Positions 28,816-36,757 of a DNA stretch of 41,277 nt are shown piece after piece. The position numbers and the translations under genes are program-made. The stretch comes from Eubacteriales Family XIII. Incertae Sedis bacterium (GTDB lineage: Bacteria; Bacillota; Clostridia; Peptostreptococcales; Anaerovoracaceae), in the NCBI GenBank assembly GCA_031276515.1, contig JAISMX010000040.1, positions 1 through 41,277 of the forward strand, in the 5' to 3' direction. Positions within the stretch are counted from its first letter, which is position 1. Each line of letters starts with the position of its first letter. Below the pieces are notes generated by a model, which had not been told where the DNA came from, ran no database searches, and saw nothing but the letters and a program-made list of their open reading frames with translations.

Positions 28816-29877
28816 ATGGAAAACGGCAGATTGAAGATTACGCCGCGCGCTCGGAGCGCCGCGCTTCGGCGGGGGATTGCGGCGAATGAAATTCCCGCTT
28901 CCGGCACGGGTTTTGCGGGAGGCGTATGCGAAAAGGACATATTGCGATTGCCCGCCGGCGAAGGCCCGAAAGAAGAAGCGCCGAACGGCGATGTTTTCGC
29001 GCTTCGCTGTACGCCGCTCGCGCGGCGGGTCGCCGCGTCGAAAGGCGTTGACATCTCGAAAATCGCGGGAAGCGGCGCGCGCGGCAAGGTGATGAAAGCG
29101 GACGTCGAGTCCGCCGTTTCCGCCCGGCAATCCGCGAAAGAAGCCGCGGAGCTTCCCGCCGCGCGGACTTCGGACGGCAAGGCGATTCGGGAAACCAAGC
29201 CCTACGCGGGCATACGCAAGATAATCGGAACGCGTCTCGCGTCAAGCAAATTCACCGCGCCGCACCTGTATTTCACGCAGAAGGTTGACATGAAAGCCCT
29301 GCTCGCGCTCAGAAAACAGGTGAACGCGATTCTGACGAACAAGGCTTCCGTCACGGATTTCATCGTGCGCGCGGTCGCGCGCTGTTTGATCAAATATCCC
29401 GACATGAACGCGTCGCTCGCGGGGGACGTCATTGAGCTGTACGAAAGCGTAAATGTGGGCGTTGCCGTAGCGGCGCCCGCGGGTTTGATCGTTCCCGTGC
29501 TGCGCGATTGCGAAAAGAAATCGCTCGAGCGGATCGCGGAGGAATCGGCCGCTTTGGTGGCGAAGGCGCGAGACAATAAATTGAAACCCGACGAGTACAG
29601 CGGAGGCACCTTCACCGTTTCCAACCTCGGCATGTTCGGCATCGAAAACTTCACCGCCATAATCAATCCGCCGGAATCGGCCATACTCGCCGTGAGCGCC
29701 ACGAAGGATGAGGTCGTCGCCGCGGACGACGGCAGCGGAGGCAAAACGGTCGACATCCGGCCAATGATGCATATCACGCTGACCGTGGACCACAGGATCA
29801 TCGACGGCTTATTGGCGGCGCGCTTCGTGACGGACGTAAAGACGATTCTCGAAAACCCGCTCGAAACGCTTATATAA
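28816..29877 (+). CDS. acoC: Dihydrolipoamide acyltransferase E2 lacking a lipoyl domain, with two N-terminal peripheral subunit-binding domains
   Basis: Two E3-binding-like segments (ITPRARSAALRRGIAANEIPASGTGFAGGVCEKDIL; CTPLARRVAASKGVDISKIAGSGARGKVMKADVE); catalytic DHRIIDG; no lipoyl DK motif. Confidence 0.88.
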   Translation: MENGRLKITPRARSAALRRGIAANEIPASGTGFAGGVCEKDILRLPAGEGPKEEAPNGDVFALRCTPLARRVAASKGVDISKIAGSGARGKVMKADVESAVSARQSAKEAAELPAARTSDGKAIRETKPYAGIRKIIGTRLASSKFTAPHLYFTQKVDMKALLALRKQVNAILTNKASVTDFIVRAVARCLIKYPDMNASLAGDVIELYESVNVGVAVAAPAGLIVPVLRDCEKKSLERIAEESAALVAKARDNKLKPDEYSGGTFTVSNLGMFGIENFTAIINPPESAILAVSATKDEVVAADDGSGGKTVDIRPMMHITLTVDHRIIDGLLAARFVTDVKTILENPLETLI

Positions 29878-29925
29878 TTCTATTGCCCGGCGCCGGCAAA
29901 GCAAGGAAAAGGGAGGATGTTTCAA

Positions 29926-31683
29926 ATGGTTGAAGCCATTATAATGCCCAAATTGGGTTTCAATATGAGCGAAGGCAAGCTCGTGTGCTGGTATAAAAAA
30001 GAAGGCGATGCCATCGGCAAAGGAGAGCCGTTTTTTTCCATTGAAACGGACAAAACGACGATCGACGTGGAGGCGACGCGGGACGGCATCGTCCGCAGTC
30101 TTCTTTTTCGCGAGAACGAAACGGTCCCCGTAATGCTTCCGATAGCGATCGTTTCCGACGCGGACGAGAATATTGAGGCCGAATTGAAAGCCGCCAAGGA
30201 GCGTTTGGCGGGCATCTCCTCGCCCGGACAAACGCCTTCGCTTTCCGCGTCCGGCGCGCCTTCGGTTCCCGCGCGATCGGATCAACCCGCGCCTTCCGGC
30301 GGCGCGCGCCGCAGGGAGTATGACGTCATTGTCATCGGAGGGGGTCCCGGGGGCTACGTGGCGGCAATCAGATCCGCTCAACTCGGGAAACGCGTCGCTT
30401 TGGTCGAAAAAGACAAAATGGGAGGCGTCTGTTTGAACCGAGGCTGCATTCCCACAAAGACCTTTCTGCGCGGCGTCGAAGCGCTGAGAGAAGTGAGAGA
30501 TTGTGAGCGATACGGCGTTTCCTGCGCGGACGCGCATCTGGCCGGCATCGATATGGAAAAATTGCAAAAACGGAAAAACGAAATCGTCGCCCAATTGGTC
30601 GGGGGCGTGGAAAGCCTCTTGAAAAAGAACGGCGTGGAGAAGTTCGACGGAACCGGCGCGATAGTTGACGCGAATTCCGTGGAAGTAAACGGAAAAACAT
30701 ACACATCGGAACACATCATAATCGCCACGGGTTCCCTTGCAAAGACACTTCCGGTTCCGACGGACGACGACATGCGTCCGCTCACGTCGGACGACCTGCT
30801 TTCAATGACGGCCTTGCCGCAGGACATGCTGATCGTCGGCGGCGGTGTGGTTGGCGTGGAATTGGCGTATTTTCTCGTTTCCGCGGGCGTCAAGGTGAGA
30901 ATCGTGGAGTTTTTGGATCGCATATTGCCGATGATCGATGAGGAGATCGCCGAATTGGCCTCGAAAAAACTCAAAAACTTGGGCGTGATCGTGGACACGG
31001 GAGCGCGCGTGACGAGGATTGCCGAAGGCGCCGTCTTCTTTGAGAGCGATGGACGCGAACACAGGGCGGAGACGCGGAATGTGCTGATGGCCGTCGGCAG
31101 GGAGGCGAATCTCGGCGGGATCGATTGCGAGAAGCTCGGAATAGAGCTTGATCGCGGCGCCATCGCCACGGACGCGTCCCTCAGAACATCCGTTCCGAAC
31201 ATTTTCGCGATTGGCGACGTCAACGGAAAGAACATGCTTGCGCACACGGCTTCGATGGAGGGGATTGTTGCGGCCGAAACCATTGCGGGCCATGCATGCG
31301 CCATGAATTACGACAGGATTCCAAGCGTCGTTTACTTGCGTCCGGAGTTGGCGAGCGTTGGCTTGACCGAGGAGCGGGCGCGCGAAAAATACGCGTCCGT
31401 GAAGGTCGGGCGTTTTCCTTTGGCCGCGAACGGCAAGGCGAAGGTGGCGGGCGAGAGCGAGGGTTTGGCAAAGATCATAATCGAGGAAGAATACGGAGAA
31501 ATCGTGGGCGCGCATCTCTACTGCGCCCACGCCACGGATATGATCGCGGAAATCGTAACCGCAATGAACCTTGAAGCGACGGCGGATGAGATTGCGATGA
31601 CGGTGCATCCGCATCCGACGATTTCCGAAGTCATTCAGGAGGCGGCGCACGCCATCCGCGGGAAAGCGATTCATTTCGCCTGA
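29926..31683 (+). CDS. acoL: Dihydrolipoamide dehydrogenase E3 with N-terminal lipoyl domain
   Basis: Lipoyl domain MPKLGFNMSEGKLVCWYKKEGDAIGKGEPFFSIETDKTTIDVEA; FAD GGGPGGYVAAIRSAQLG; redox disulfide GGVCLNRGCIPTK; C-terminal HPHPTISEVIQEA. Alternative start 29917. Confidence 0.93.
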   Translation: MVEAIIMPKLGFNMSEGKLVCWYKKEGDAIGKGEPFFSIETDKTTIDVEATRDGIVRSLLFRENETVPVMLPIAIVSDADENIEAELKAAKERLAGISSPGQTPSLSASGAPSVPARSDQPAPSGGARRREYDVIVIGGGPGGYVAAIRSAQLGKRVALVEKDKMGGVCLNRGCIPTKTFLRGVEALREVRDCERYGVSCADAHLAGIDMEKLQKRKNEIVAQLVGGVESLLKKNGVEKFDGTGAIVDANSVEVNGKTYTSEHIIIATGSLAKTLPVPTDDDMRPLTSDDLLSMTALPQDMLIVGGGVVGVELAYFLVSAGVKVRIVEFLDRILPMIDEEIAELASKKLKNLGVIVDTGARVTRIAEGAVFFESDGREHRAETRNVLMAVGREANLGGIDCEKLGIELDRGAIATDASLRTSVPNIFAIGDVNGKNMLAHTASMEGIVAAETIAGHACAMNYDRIPSVVYLRPELASVGLTEERAREKYASVKVGRFPLAANGKAKVAGESEGLAKIIIEEEYGEIVGAHLYCAHATDMIAEIVTAMNLEATADEIAMTVHPHPTISEVIQEAAHAIRGKAIHFA

Positions 31684-31741
31684 GCGGGAATTCGGAAAGC
31701 GCAAAATGCCGCCAAATTCCCGCGCAGACAAAAGCTTTTTT
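31684..31741 (+). terminator. Rho-independent terminator-like hairpin closing the dehydrogenase operon
   Basis: GCGGGAATT (31684-31692) / AATTCCCGC (31715-31723) then AAAAGCTTTTTT; lies between convergent genes. Confidence 0.5.
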
Positions 31742-34011
31742 CACGGAGTCTGTTTTGTGATGTGGAGCGTGAAGACGGCCTCGTCGCCGCCGTTTGCGGG
31801 ACCCTTGAGGTTTAAGGCGATCGTGGTCGTCGAGCCTTCTCCCTCAACCAAGTTTATGGTCCGCTTCTCGCCGCTGCGTATGGCGGCGCTCTTTCCGTCC
31901 TGCGTGAGCGTGGCCGTGAATTCCGCGCCGAAGCCGAAGGACACGTTCACGCTCTTGTAGTTGGCGGGTACGGTGCATGCGTAGGTCTTGCCGTCGGCCC
32001 CTCCGGCCGTCGGATTTTCGGGCGTCGCTCCCGACACGTACACGCTGTCCGGCAGAGGTGCGTTTTCGCGCACGGTGATCGTGTATCGCTGCTTGCTCTT
32101 GCCCGACTCGGAGGTTTCGACGACGATGGTGTGCGGAATTCCCGGCGTCGCGGGCAGTTCTATGCGCTCCGAGTTCGCGCCGCTCGCCACGATGCGCCCG
32201 TTCACGATGATGTCCGTGGACGCGTATGCCGTGGGCCGCACGACGATGTGGGAGCTGCCGTTGCTCACGGCGACGCTCGGGTAATCGCGCGCGTTCGCGT
32301 CGAAAGCGAAGCCGCCGGTGACGCGGCCGCCATCCACGGCGATGGAGAGACCCGTCAATCCTCCGGATTGCGTCGTCTTCTCCACGATTCCCGTGTAGGA
32401 GACGGAGGAGAGCGCCCCGGACGGACCTTCCAGACAGGCGTAGACGCGGTATTTGGTGTTCATCGATATCGCGGCGCTCGTCGCCGTGTACGTGTTCTCC
32501 ACGTTCGGAACGCTGCCCTTGTCCACGACCTTCTGGTTTTCGTTGGCGGTTCCCGCTTTGACCTTTTCGGGCGTGGGCGGCAGCGCGCCGCCGCTCTCGG
32601 CCACGGCGATCCAGTGGAAGGTCCCCTTCGCGTTGACGCTGACCGTTATTTCGAGCGCATTGCCGGCGTTGATGCCGGCGTTCAAACTGCGGATGGTCGG
32701 CGTGCCGACGCCGGCGGTCGTGAAGGATCGCGCTTCGACCCTGGAAAATTCATTCGCGTTCTTGGAAACATAACCATAAACATCATAGGATGTTCCAACT
32801 TTGAGTTCCGTTATGTCGATGTTCAGGCTCCTGTTCCTTTCGATGGGAACACTGCCCGATTTCAATGCCTTGTCTCCGCCCCTGTCGTTGCCGGCGGCGA
32901 TGTTCGTCTGCGACGGCCTGCCCGCGCTGTTCTCAACGAGCACCCAGTAGAAGGTTCCTTTTTCGGTGGAGCTGACGGTCAGGAGGGCGGTTTTTTCGGT
33001 GATCGTCCCGACGCTGAAATTGCTGATCCAGTTTTCGCCGATGTCGGCTTCGTCCTCGGTGTTGAAATGCAGACTGCGCACGTTGGAGAGTTTGCCGTCG
33101 CCGCCCTTCACGGTCGCGTACATCGTGTAAGGCTTCGCGGCCGTGAGCCCGTCCATGGTGACGGACGCCCGCTCGTACGCCTTGACCTTGACGCTGCCCT
33201 TCTTGAAGGCGGCCGCGCCGGCGGAGTCCTTGCCCTGCGATATCTGCTGCGCCGTCGGTTCGGAACGCGGTTTTTCGAGCAGAACCCAGTACAGGGTGCC
33301 GCCGGTTCGCGATGTGGCGTTTACGACCGCGCGCACGTTGTCGTAATCCGAAATGGCGAATTCCGTGATGGCCCTGGAATCTTGATCTATGCCCAACACC
33401 TTGTTGATGACTTTGACGGTTTCCGCCCGCGTCAGATTGCGATTGGGATAAAAATTGCCGTCGGGATAGCCGGTCAGATAGCCCTTGGTGTAGGCGGAAT
33501 TGACGGCCTCCGTCGCCCAGGCGCCTATCTCTTTCGCGTCCAAAAGCCCCTTTGGCGTCTTCTTCGTGCTTTCGCCCGGCGATATCCGAAAGAGCACCGT
33601 CGCGACCTCCTGACGCGTGATGGGGCTGTCCGGGGCGAACCACGTGCCGCCGTCGTAGCCCGCTATGTAGCCGGCCGCGGCGGCCTTTCTCACCTCATCG
33701 TAATACCATTCGTGCGGAGGCACGTCGACGAAGGCGATGTTGCCGAAAGCCGTATAACCCATCGCCGCGTTGATTACCTTGACGAACTCGGAGCGCTTGA
33801 TGGCCGCGTCGGGCAGGAATCGGCCGTCGGCGTAGCCGTTGATGTAGCCTCGGTCGACGGCGCTGCGGATTTCCTCGTCGGCCCAGTGTCCCACCGTGTC
33901 CACGAAATTGGACGCGCCATGAGCGGACGTTCCGGGCCAAAGCGCGGCGGCCGGCGCGGACGCGAGCAGAGAGAGGGCGGCGATTGACAAGATTCTCGAA
34001 ACTGTTTTCAT
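31741..34011 (-). CDS. S-layer homology (SLH) domain surface protein with tandem Fn3-like repeats and C-terminal cadherin-like beta-sandwich
   Basis: Signal peptide MKTVSRILSIAALSLLASAPAAALW; three SLH domains (FVDTVGHWADEEIRSAVDRGYINGYADGRFLPDAAIKRSEF, etc.); three repeats sharing GT(F/L)(Y/H)W(V/I). Confidence 0.9.
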   Translation of the reverse strand: MKTVSRILSIAALSLLASAPAAALWPGTSAHGASNFVDTVGHWADEEIRSAVDRGYINGYADGRFLPDAAIKRSEFVKVINAAMGYTAFGNIAFVDVPPHEWYYDEVRKAAAAGYIAGYDGGTWFAPDSPITRQEVATVLFRISPGESTKKTPKGLLDAKEIGAWATEAVNSAYTKGYLTGYPDGNFYPNRNLTRAETVKVINKVLGIDQDSRAITEFAISDYDNVRAVVNATSRTGGTLYWVLLEKPRSEPTAQQISQGKDSAGAAAFKKGSVKVKAYERASVTMDGLTAAKPYTMYATVKGGDGKLSNVRSLHFNTEDEADIGENWISNFSVGTITEKTALLTVSSTEKGTFYWVLVENSAGRPSQTNIAAGNDRGGDKALKSGSVPIERNRSLNIDITELKVGTSYDVYGYVSKNANEFSRVEARSFTTAGVGTPTIRSLNAGINAGNALEITVSVNAKGTFHWIAVAESGGALPPTPEKVKAGTANENQKVVDKGSVPNVENTYTATSAAISMNTKYRVYACLEGPSGALSSVSYTGIVEKTTQSGGLTGLSIAVDGGRVTGGFAFDANARDYPSVAVSNGSSHIVVRPTAYASTDIIVNGRIVASGANSERIELPATPGIPHTIVVETSESGKSKQRYTITVRENAPLPDSVYVSGATPENPTAGGADGKTYACTVPANYKSVNVSFGFGAEFTATLTQDGKSAAIRSGEKRTINLVEGEGSTTTIALNLKGPANGGDEAVFTLHITKQTP

Positions 34012-34068
34012 AAATCGATCTCCGTACCAAAGCAAGCGCGTCGCGGCGACATGAGAGACGCGCTCGCG

Positions 34069-34404
34069 TCATCCGACGACGGCGCGGATGCTCCTCTGCA
34101 TCTTGAGCCGTTCCGCTTCCACGTTGATCCGCACCGTCATGTTGCCTATCGCGGATCGTATGTCGGCGGGGTTTTCTATGGGTTCTTCCACCGAGAACAT
34201 GGGAACACCCGTATCGCGGGATTCTATAACGCCACGCACCGCGGTTTTGTTGCATTTTTTGATCGCGGCGATGGACGGCGCGTACAGCACGCTTTCGACC
34301 TCGATGCGCGGGAGATGCGACATGTAATTGCCCAAGGCGGCGACCAGCAGGCCGTCGTGATATATTTCTACGCGAATGTTTGCGTTTGTCCTTTCCTCTT
34401 CCAT
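34069..34404 (-). CDS. Hypothetical protein (111 aa)
   Basis: MEEERTNANIRVEIYHDGLLVAALGNYMSHLPRIEVESVLYAPSIAAIKKCNKTAVRG...; directly preceded by a good promoter. Confidence 0.65.
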   Translation of the reverse strand: MEEERTNANIRVEIYHDGLLVAALGNYMSHLPRIEVESVLYAPSIAAIKKCNKTAVRGVIESRDTGVPMFSVEEPIENPADIRSAIGNMTVRINVEAERLKMQRSIRAVVG

Positions 34405-34410
34405 GATTCT

Positions 34411-34439
34411 ATTATACCGCATCGGCGCGGGATTGTCCA
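34411..34439 (-). promoter_or_regulatory. Sigma-70 promoter placed for leaderless transcription of the 111-aa gene
   Basis: Minus strand TGGACA (plus 34434-34439), 17 bp, TATAAT (plus 34411-34416); -10 ends 6 nt before ATG. Confidence 0.65.
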
Positions 34440-34481
34440 CAGCCGGGCGCGACGTTCGGCTCGATCGTTTACAAAGGTCGT

Positions 34482-35288
34482 TTACAAACGCAGGGCCGGC
34501 GCGTCGGAGACGGAAGGCGGATTGGGCCACAGCAAGCGCACGACATCGTTGACAATGGCGGGAATGCCGCCGGCGCCCGGATTCTCCGGGATGAAGCGTT
34601 CGATGACCGGAAGAAAGTTCGCGAGATCGTTTCTTGTGATGTTGTGCCACACCGGGTATATGTCATTGTACTCGGAGGACAGTTCGTCGTACAGGCATCG
34701 TATGCCGGAAACCTGCCAGCCGATGCGCACGAAGGCGCGGGAGAGGATCGCGATGCCGAATTTGTATTTTGTGATGCCGTTTCGTATCCTGTCTTCGAGA
34801 TCGTCTCCGGGTTCCAGCATGAAATCGTCGTGGAAAACGGGCAGGCCTTCGGCTTCGAGCGCGCGCGCGAGCGGCAGAGCCATGCTTTCGCGGTCCTTGT
34901 AGTAATGCAGGATGAAAGCTCGCAGCTTATAGCGCTTTACCGCTTCGGCGAAGTTGTTGACGGGGGCGTTTTTTTCGGAAACCCGCTCGCATATGGAGGG
35001 TTCAACCGCGACCGGCGCGCCGCCGTCTGCGGGGAGGAATCGCACGGAAGCGCGGATCTTGGAGAAAAAGCTGCCCGAGTCGATGATCGTAAACCAATGC
35101 CCGCTTTCCGGCAGAATGACCTTGAAAGGCGAACGCTCTATGTAACCGCCCGTGAAGCGGTGCGGCTTGTTCTCTTTGTAGAAGGCGTAGTTTTCCTCGT
35201 TCATGACCAACACGTTGGCCGCGTAGCCGAGCGTCACTTCCGCCGTGCCGCCGTCAACCGTTCCAAGGTCGTACAATAGATAGCGCAT
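34482..35288 (-). CDS. DUF1883-TIR domain protein
   Basis: N-terminal MRYLLYDLGTVDGGTAEVTLGYAANVLVMNEENYAFYKENKPHRFTGGYIERSPFKVILPESGHWFTIIDSG (DUF1883-like); C-terminal TIR-like LRAFILHYYKDRESMALPLARALEAEGLPVFHDDFMLEPGDDLEDRIRNGITKYKFGIAILSRAFVRIGW...YPVWHNIT; GAGGAG RBS. Confidence 0.82.
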   Translation of the reverse strand: MRYLLYDLGTVDGGTAEVTLGYAANVLVMNEENYAFYKENKPHRFTGGYIERSPFKVILPESGHWFTIIDSGSFFSKIRASVRFLPADGGAPVAVEPSICERVSEKNAPVNNFAEAVKRYKLRAFILHYYKDRESMALPLARALEAEGLPVFHDDFMLEPGDDLEDRIRNGITKYKFGIAILSRAFVRIGWQVSGIRCLYDELSSEYNDIYPVWHNITRNDLANFLPVIERFIPENPGAGGIPAIVNDVVRLLWPNPPSVSDAPALRL

Positions 35289-35311
35289 AGTCTCTCCTCG
35301 AATCAATTCAA

Positions 35312-35830
35312 TCAGACTTTCCGATACAAGCGGCGGCTCGCCGCAACGCCGCCGCGCGCCGCTTCAAAGGCCGGCGCGTAGATGTTCATGAAGTTCTCCA
35401 CGAGGCGCGCCTCCGCCTTTGTCAGGTCGTACTCCCACATACCGTTCACGTTTCGCATATTGCTGCCGTCGCCGGCGTTGTAGGCTTCGAGTTTGTCGCC
35501 GTAACGGTCGAACAGGATCTCGTACATGCGCCTGCGGTCGGGAGAGCGCTGCGAAACGTAGTCCACGAGCAGCCTTTCGGATTGCCCCGACATGGCCCTG
35601 CCGTGGGCGGCGTCCCTGATCGCGGACGCCTCTATGAGTTTCTCCCATTCGTCCTCGCGCAGGGGGATGTCCTTCTTTGTCGGAATTTTGCTCCAATTTG
35701 GCTTGCCGGGCGGTCGGTCTCCCATTCTTCTGCGCACGACGCGGCAGCGAATCTCGCCGCTCGCGCCCGCGCCGTCCTTGCCGCGAAAGCTCGGGATGGG
35801 CGCCAATTTGTCCCTTGACAACACGCGCAT
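35312..35830 (-). CDS. Hypothetical protein (172 aa) encoded directly upstream of the TIR gene
   Basis: MRVLSRDKLAPIPSFRGKDGAGASGEIRCRVVRRRMGDRPPGKPNW...; 23 bp from the TIR gene on the same strand. Confidence 0.65.
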   Translation of the reverse strand: MRVLSRDKLAPIPSFRGKDGAGASGEIRCRVVRRRMGDRPPGKPNWSKIPTKKDIPLREDEWEKLIEASAIRDAAHGRAMSGQSERLLVDYVSQRSPDRRRMYEILFDRYGDKLEAYNAGDGSNMRNVNGMWEYDLTKAEARLVENFMNIYAPAFEAARGGVAASRRLYRKV

Positions 35831-35904
35831 TGTGAAAAAATCCTTTCCGGCTGCGGGGAAGGCGCGCGGATTGCGCACACTCCCGCCCTGAGACCTTGTT
35901 TGAT

Positions 35905-35939
35905 AATAGTATATTACTATTTTATCGCGCGTATTTCAA
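35905..35939 (-). promoter_or_regulatory. Promoter with operator-like inverted repeat for the hypothetical/TIR gene pair
   Basis: Minus strand TTGAAA (plus 35934-35939), 17 bp, TAATAT (plus 35911-35916); AATAGTA-TAT-TACTATT inverted repeat 35905-35921 covers the -10. Confidence 0.55.
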
Positions 35940-35948
35940 TAGGCAATC

Positions 35949-35978
35949 TTGAAAGCGCCGGCGCCGGCGTGGTATACT
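35949..35978 (+). promoter_or_regulatory. Promoter of the aromatic acid exporter-family gene
   Basis: TTGAAA, 18 bp spacer holding the palindrome GCCGGCGCCGGC, TATACT. Confidence 0.45.
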
Positions 35979-36072
35979 GATTCATCGGACTTTCGCAGCG
36001 CTTTGCGCCGCGACGGGGAACGCGGGCGCAAGTTTTATTGTAAAATATGGGGTATTGAGGAAATTTATTGGA

Positions 36073-36585
36073 ATGAGCGATCAAAACGAAAAAAAACATC
36101 CTCTGATGGTCGGCATGCGGACGCTGAAGACGGCGCTGTCCGTGCTCATCTGCATGGCGGCGTATCACCTCGCGGCGCCACTGGGCCACACCACGGATTT
36201 CGACGCCTTTTTGGCGTGTACGGCCGCCGTCATCTGCATGCAGGACAGCTTGGAAAAATCCTTCAAAAGCGGGCGCAACCGCATGGCGGGTACGGGAATC
36301 GGCGCTCTGCTCGGCATGATATTTCTGTATATCGACATGTTTTTCAGCAACGAATACTTGGTTCTCGCGATGACGGCGCTCGGCGTCGTCGTGCTCATCA
36401 CCGTCTGCAATCTGCTGCGACTGAGCGAGGCCATCGTCATAGCCTGCGTGGTGTTCCTGATCATCGCGCTGGGGCAGACCGTGACGGGACCCTTCGTGTC
36501 GAGCGTGCAGCGCCTTCTCGACACCGCCGTGGGTGTGGGGATTGCCATCGCGGTGAATCATCTCGTGAAAAAACCCAATAAGTAA
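36073..36585 (+). CDS. Aromatic acid exporter family (FUSC/ArAE_1-like) membrane protein
   Basis: MRTLKTALSVLICMAAYHLAAPLGHTTDFDAFLACTAAVICMQDSLEKSFKSGRNRMAGTGIGALLGMIFLYID...VQRLLDTAVGVGIAIAVNHLVKK. Confidence 0.75.
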   Translation: MSDQNEKKHPLMVGMRTLKTALSVLICMAAYHLAAPLGHTTDFDAFLACTAAVICMQDSLEKSFKSGRNRMAGTGIGALLGMIFLYIDMFFSNEYLVLAMTALGVVVLITVCNLLRLSEAIVIACVVFLIIALGQTVTGPFVSSVQRLLDTAVGVGIAIAVNHLVKKPNK

Positions 36586-36619
36586 TGTCCGGAGCGTGAA
36601 AATATTTAAATTTTTGCGC

Positions 36620-36648
36620 TTGACAAGGCGGGCGGAGAGCGATATAAT
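36620..36648 (+). promoter_or_regulatory. Perfect consensus sigma-70 promoter of metY-like gene
   Basis: TTGACA (36620-36625), 17 bp, TATAAT (36643-36648). Confidence 0.85.
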
Positions 36649-36674
36649 CATATAAATCAGATATGTTTTATATG
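36649..36674. promoter_or_regulatory. Operator-like inverted repeat at the transcription start region
   Basis: CATATAAA (36649-36656), 10-nt spacer, TTTATATG (36667-36674). Confidence 0.5.
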
Positions 36675-36757
36675 TTATATGCGGAAAGCACAGCACAGCG
36701 CAGCCTTCCCTTCGGCGCTCACGGGCGGAAAGGGGGAAGCGGAGAAAGGAAAGAGAA

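Noticed and set aside
32131-33987. 618-aa plus-strand ORF antisense to the SLH protein
   Set aside because: Low-complexity R/G/V/D translation and no motifs; the minus strand encodes a clear signal peptide and SLH domains.
36649-36757. SAM riboswitch or T-box in the metY leader
   Set aside because: The leader is only about 100 nt and shows none of the conserved cores I know; only a simple operator-like repeat was supported.
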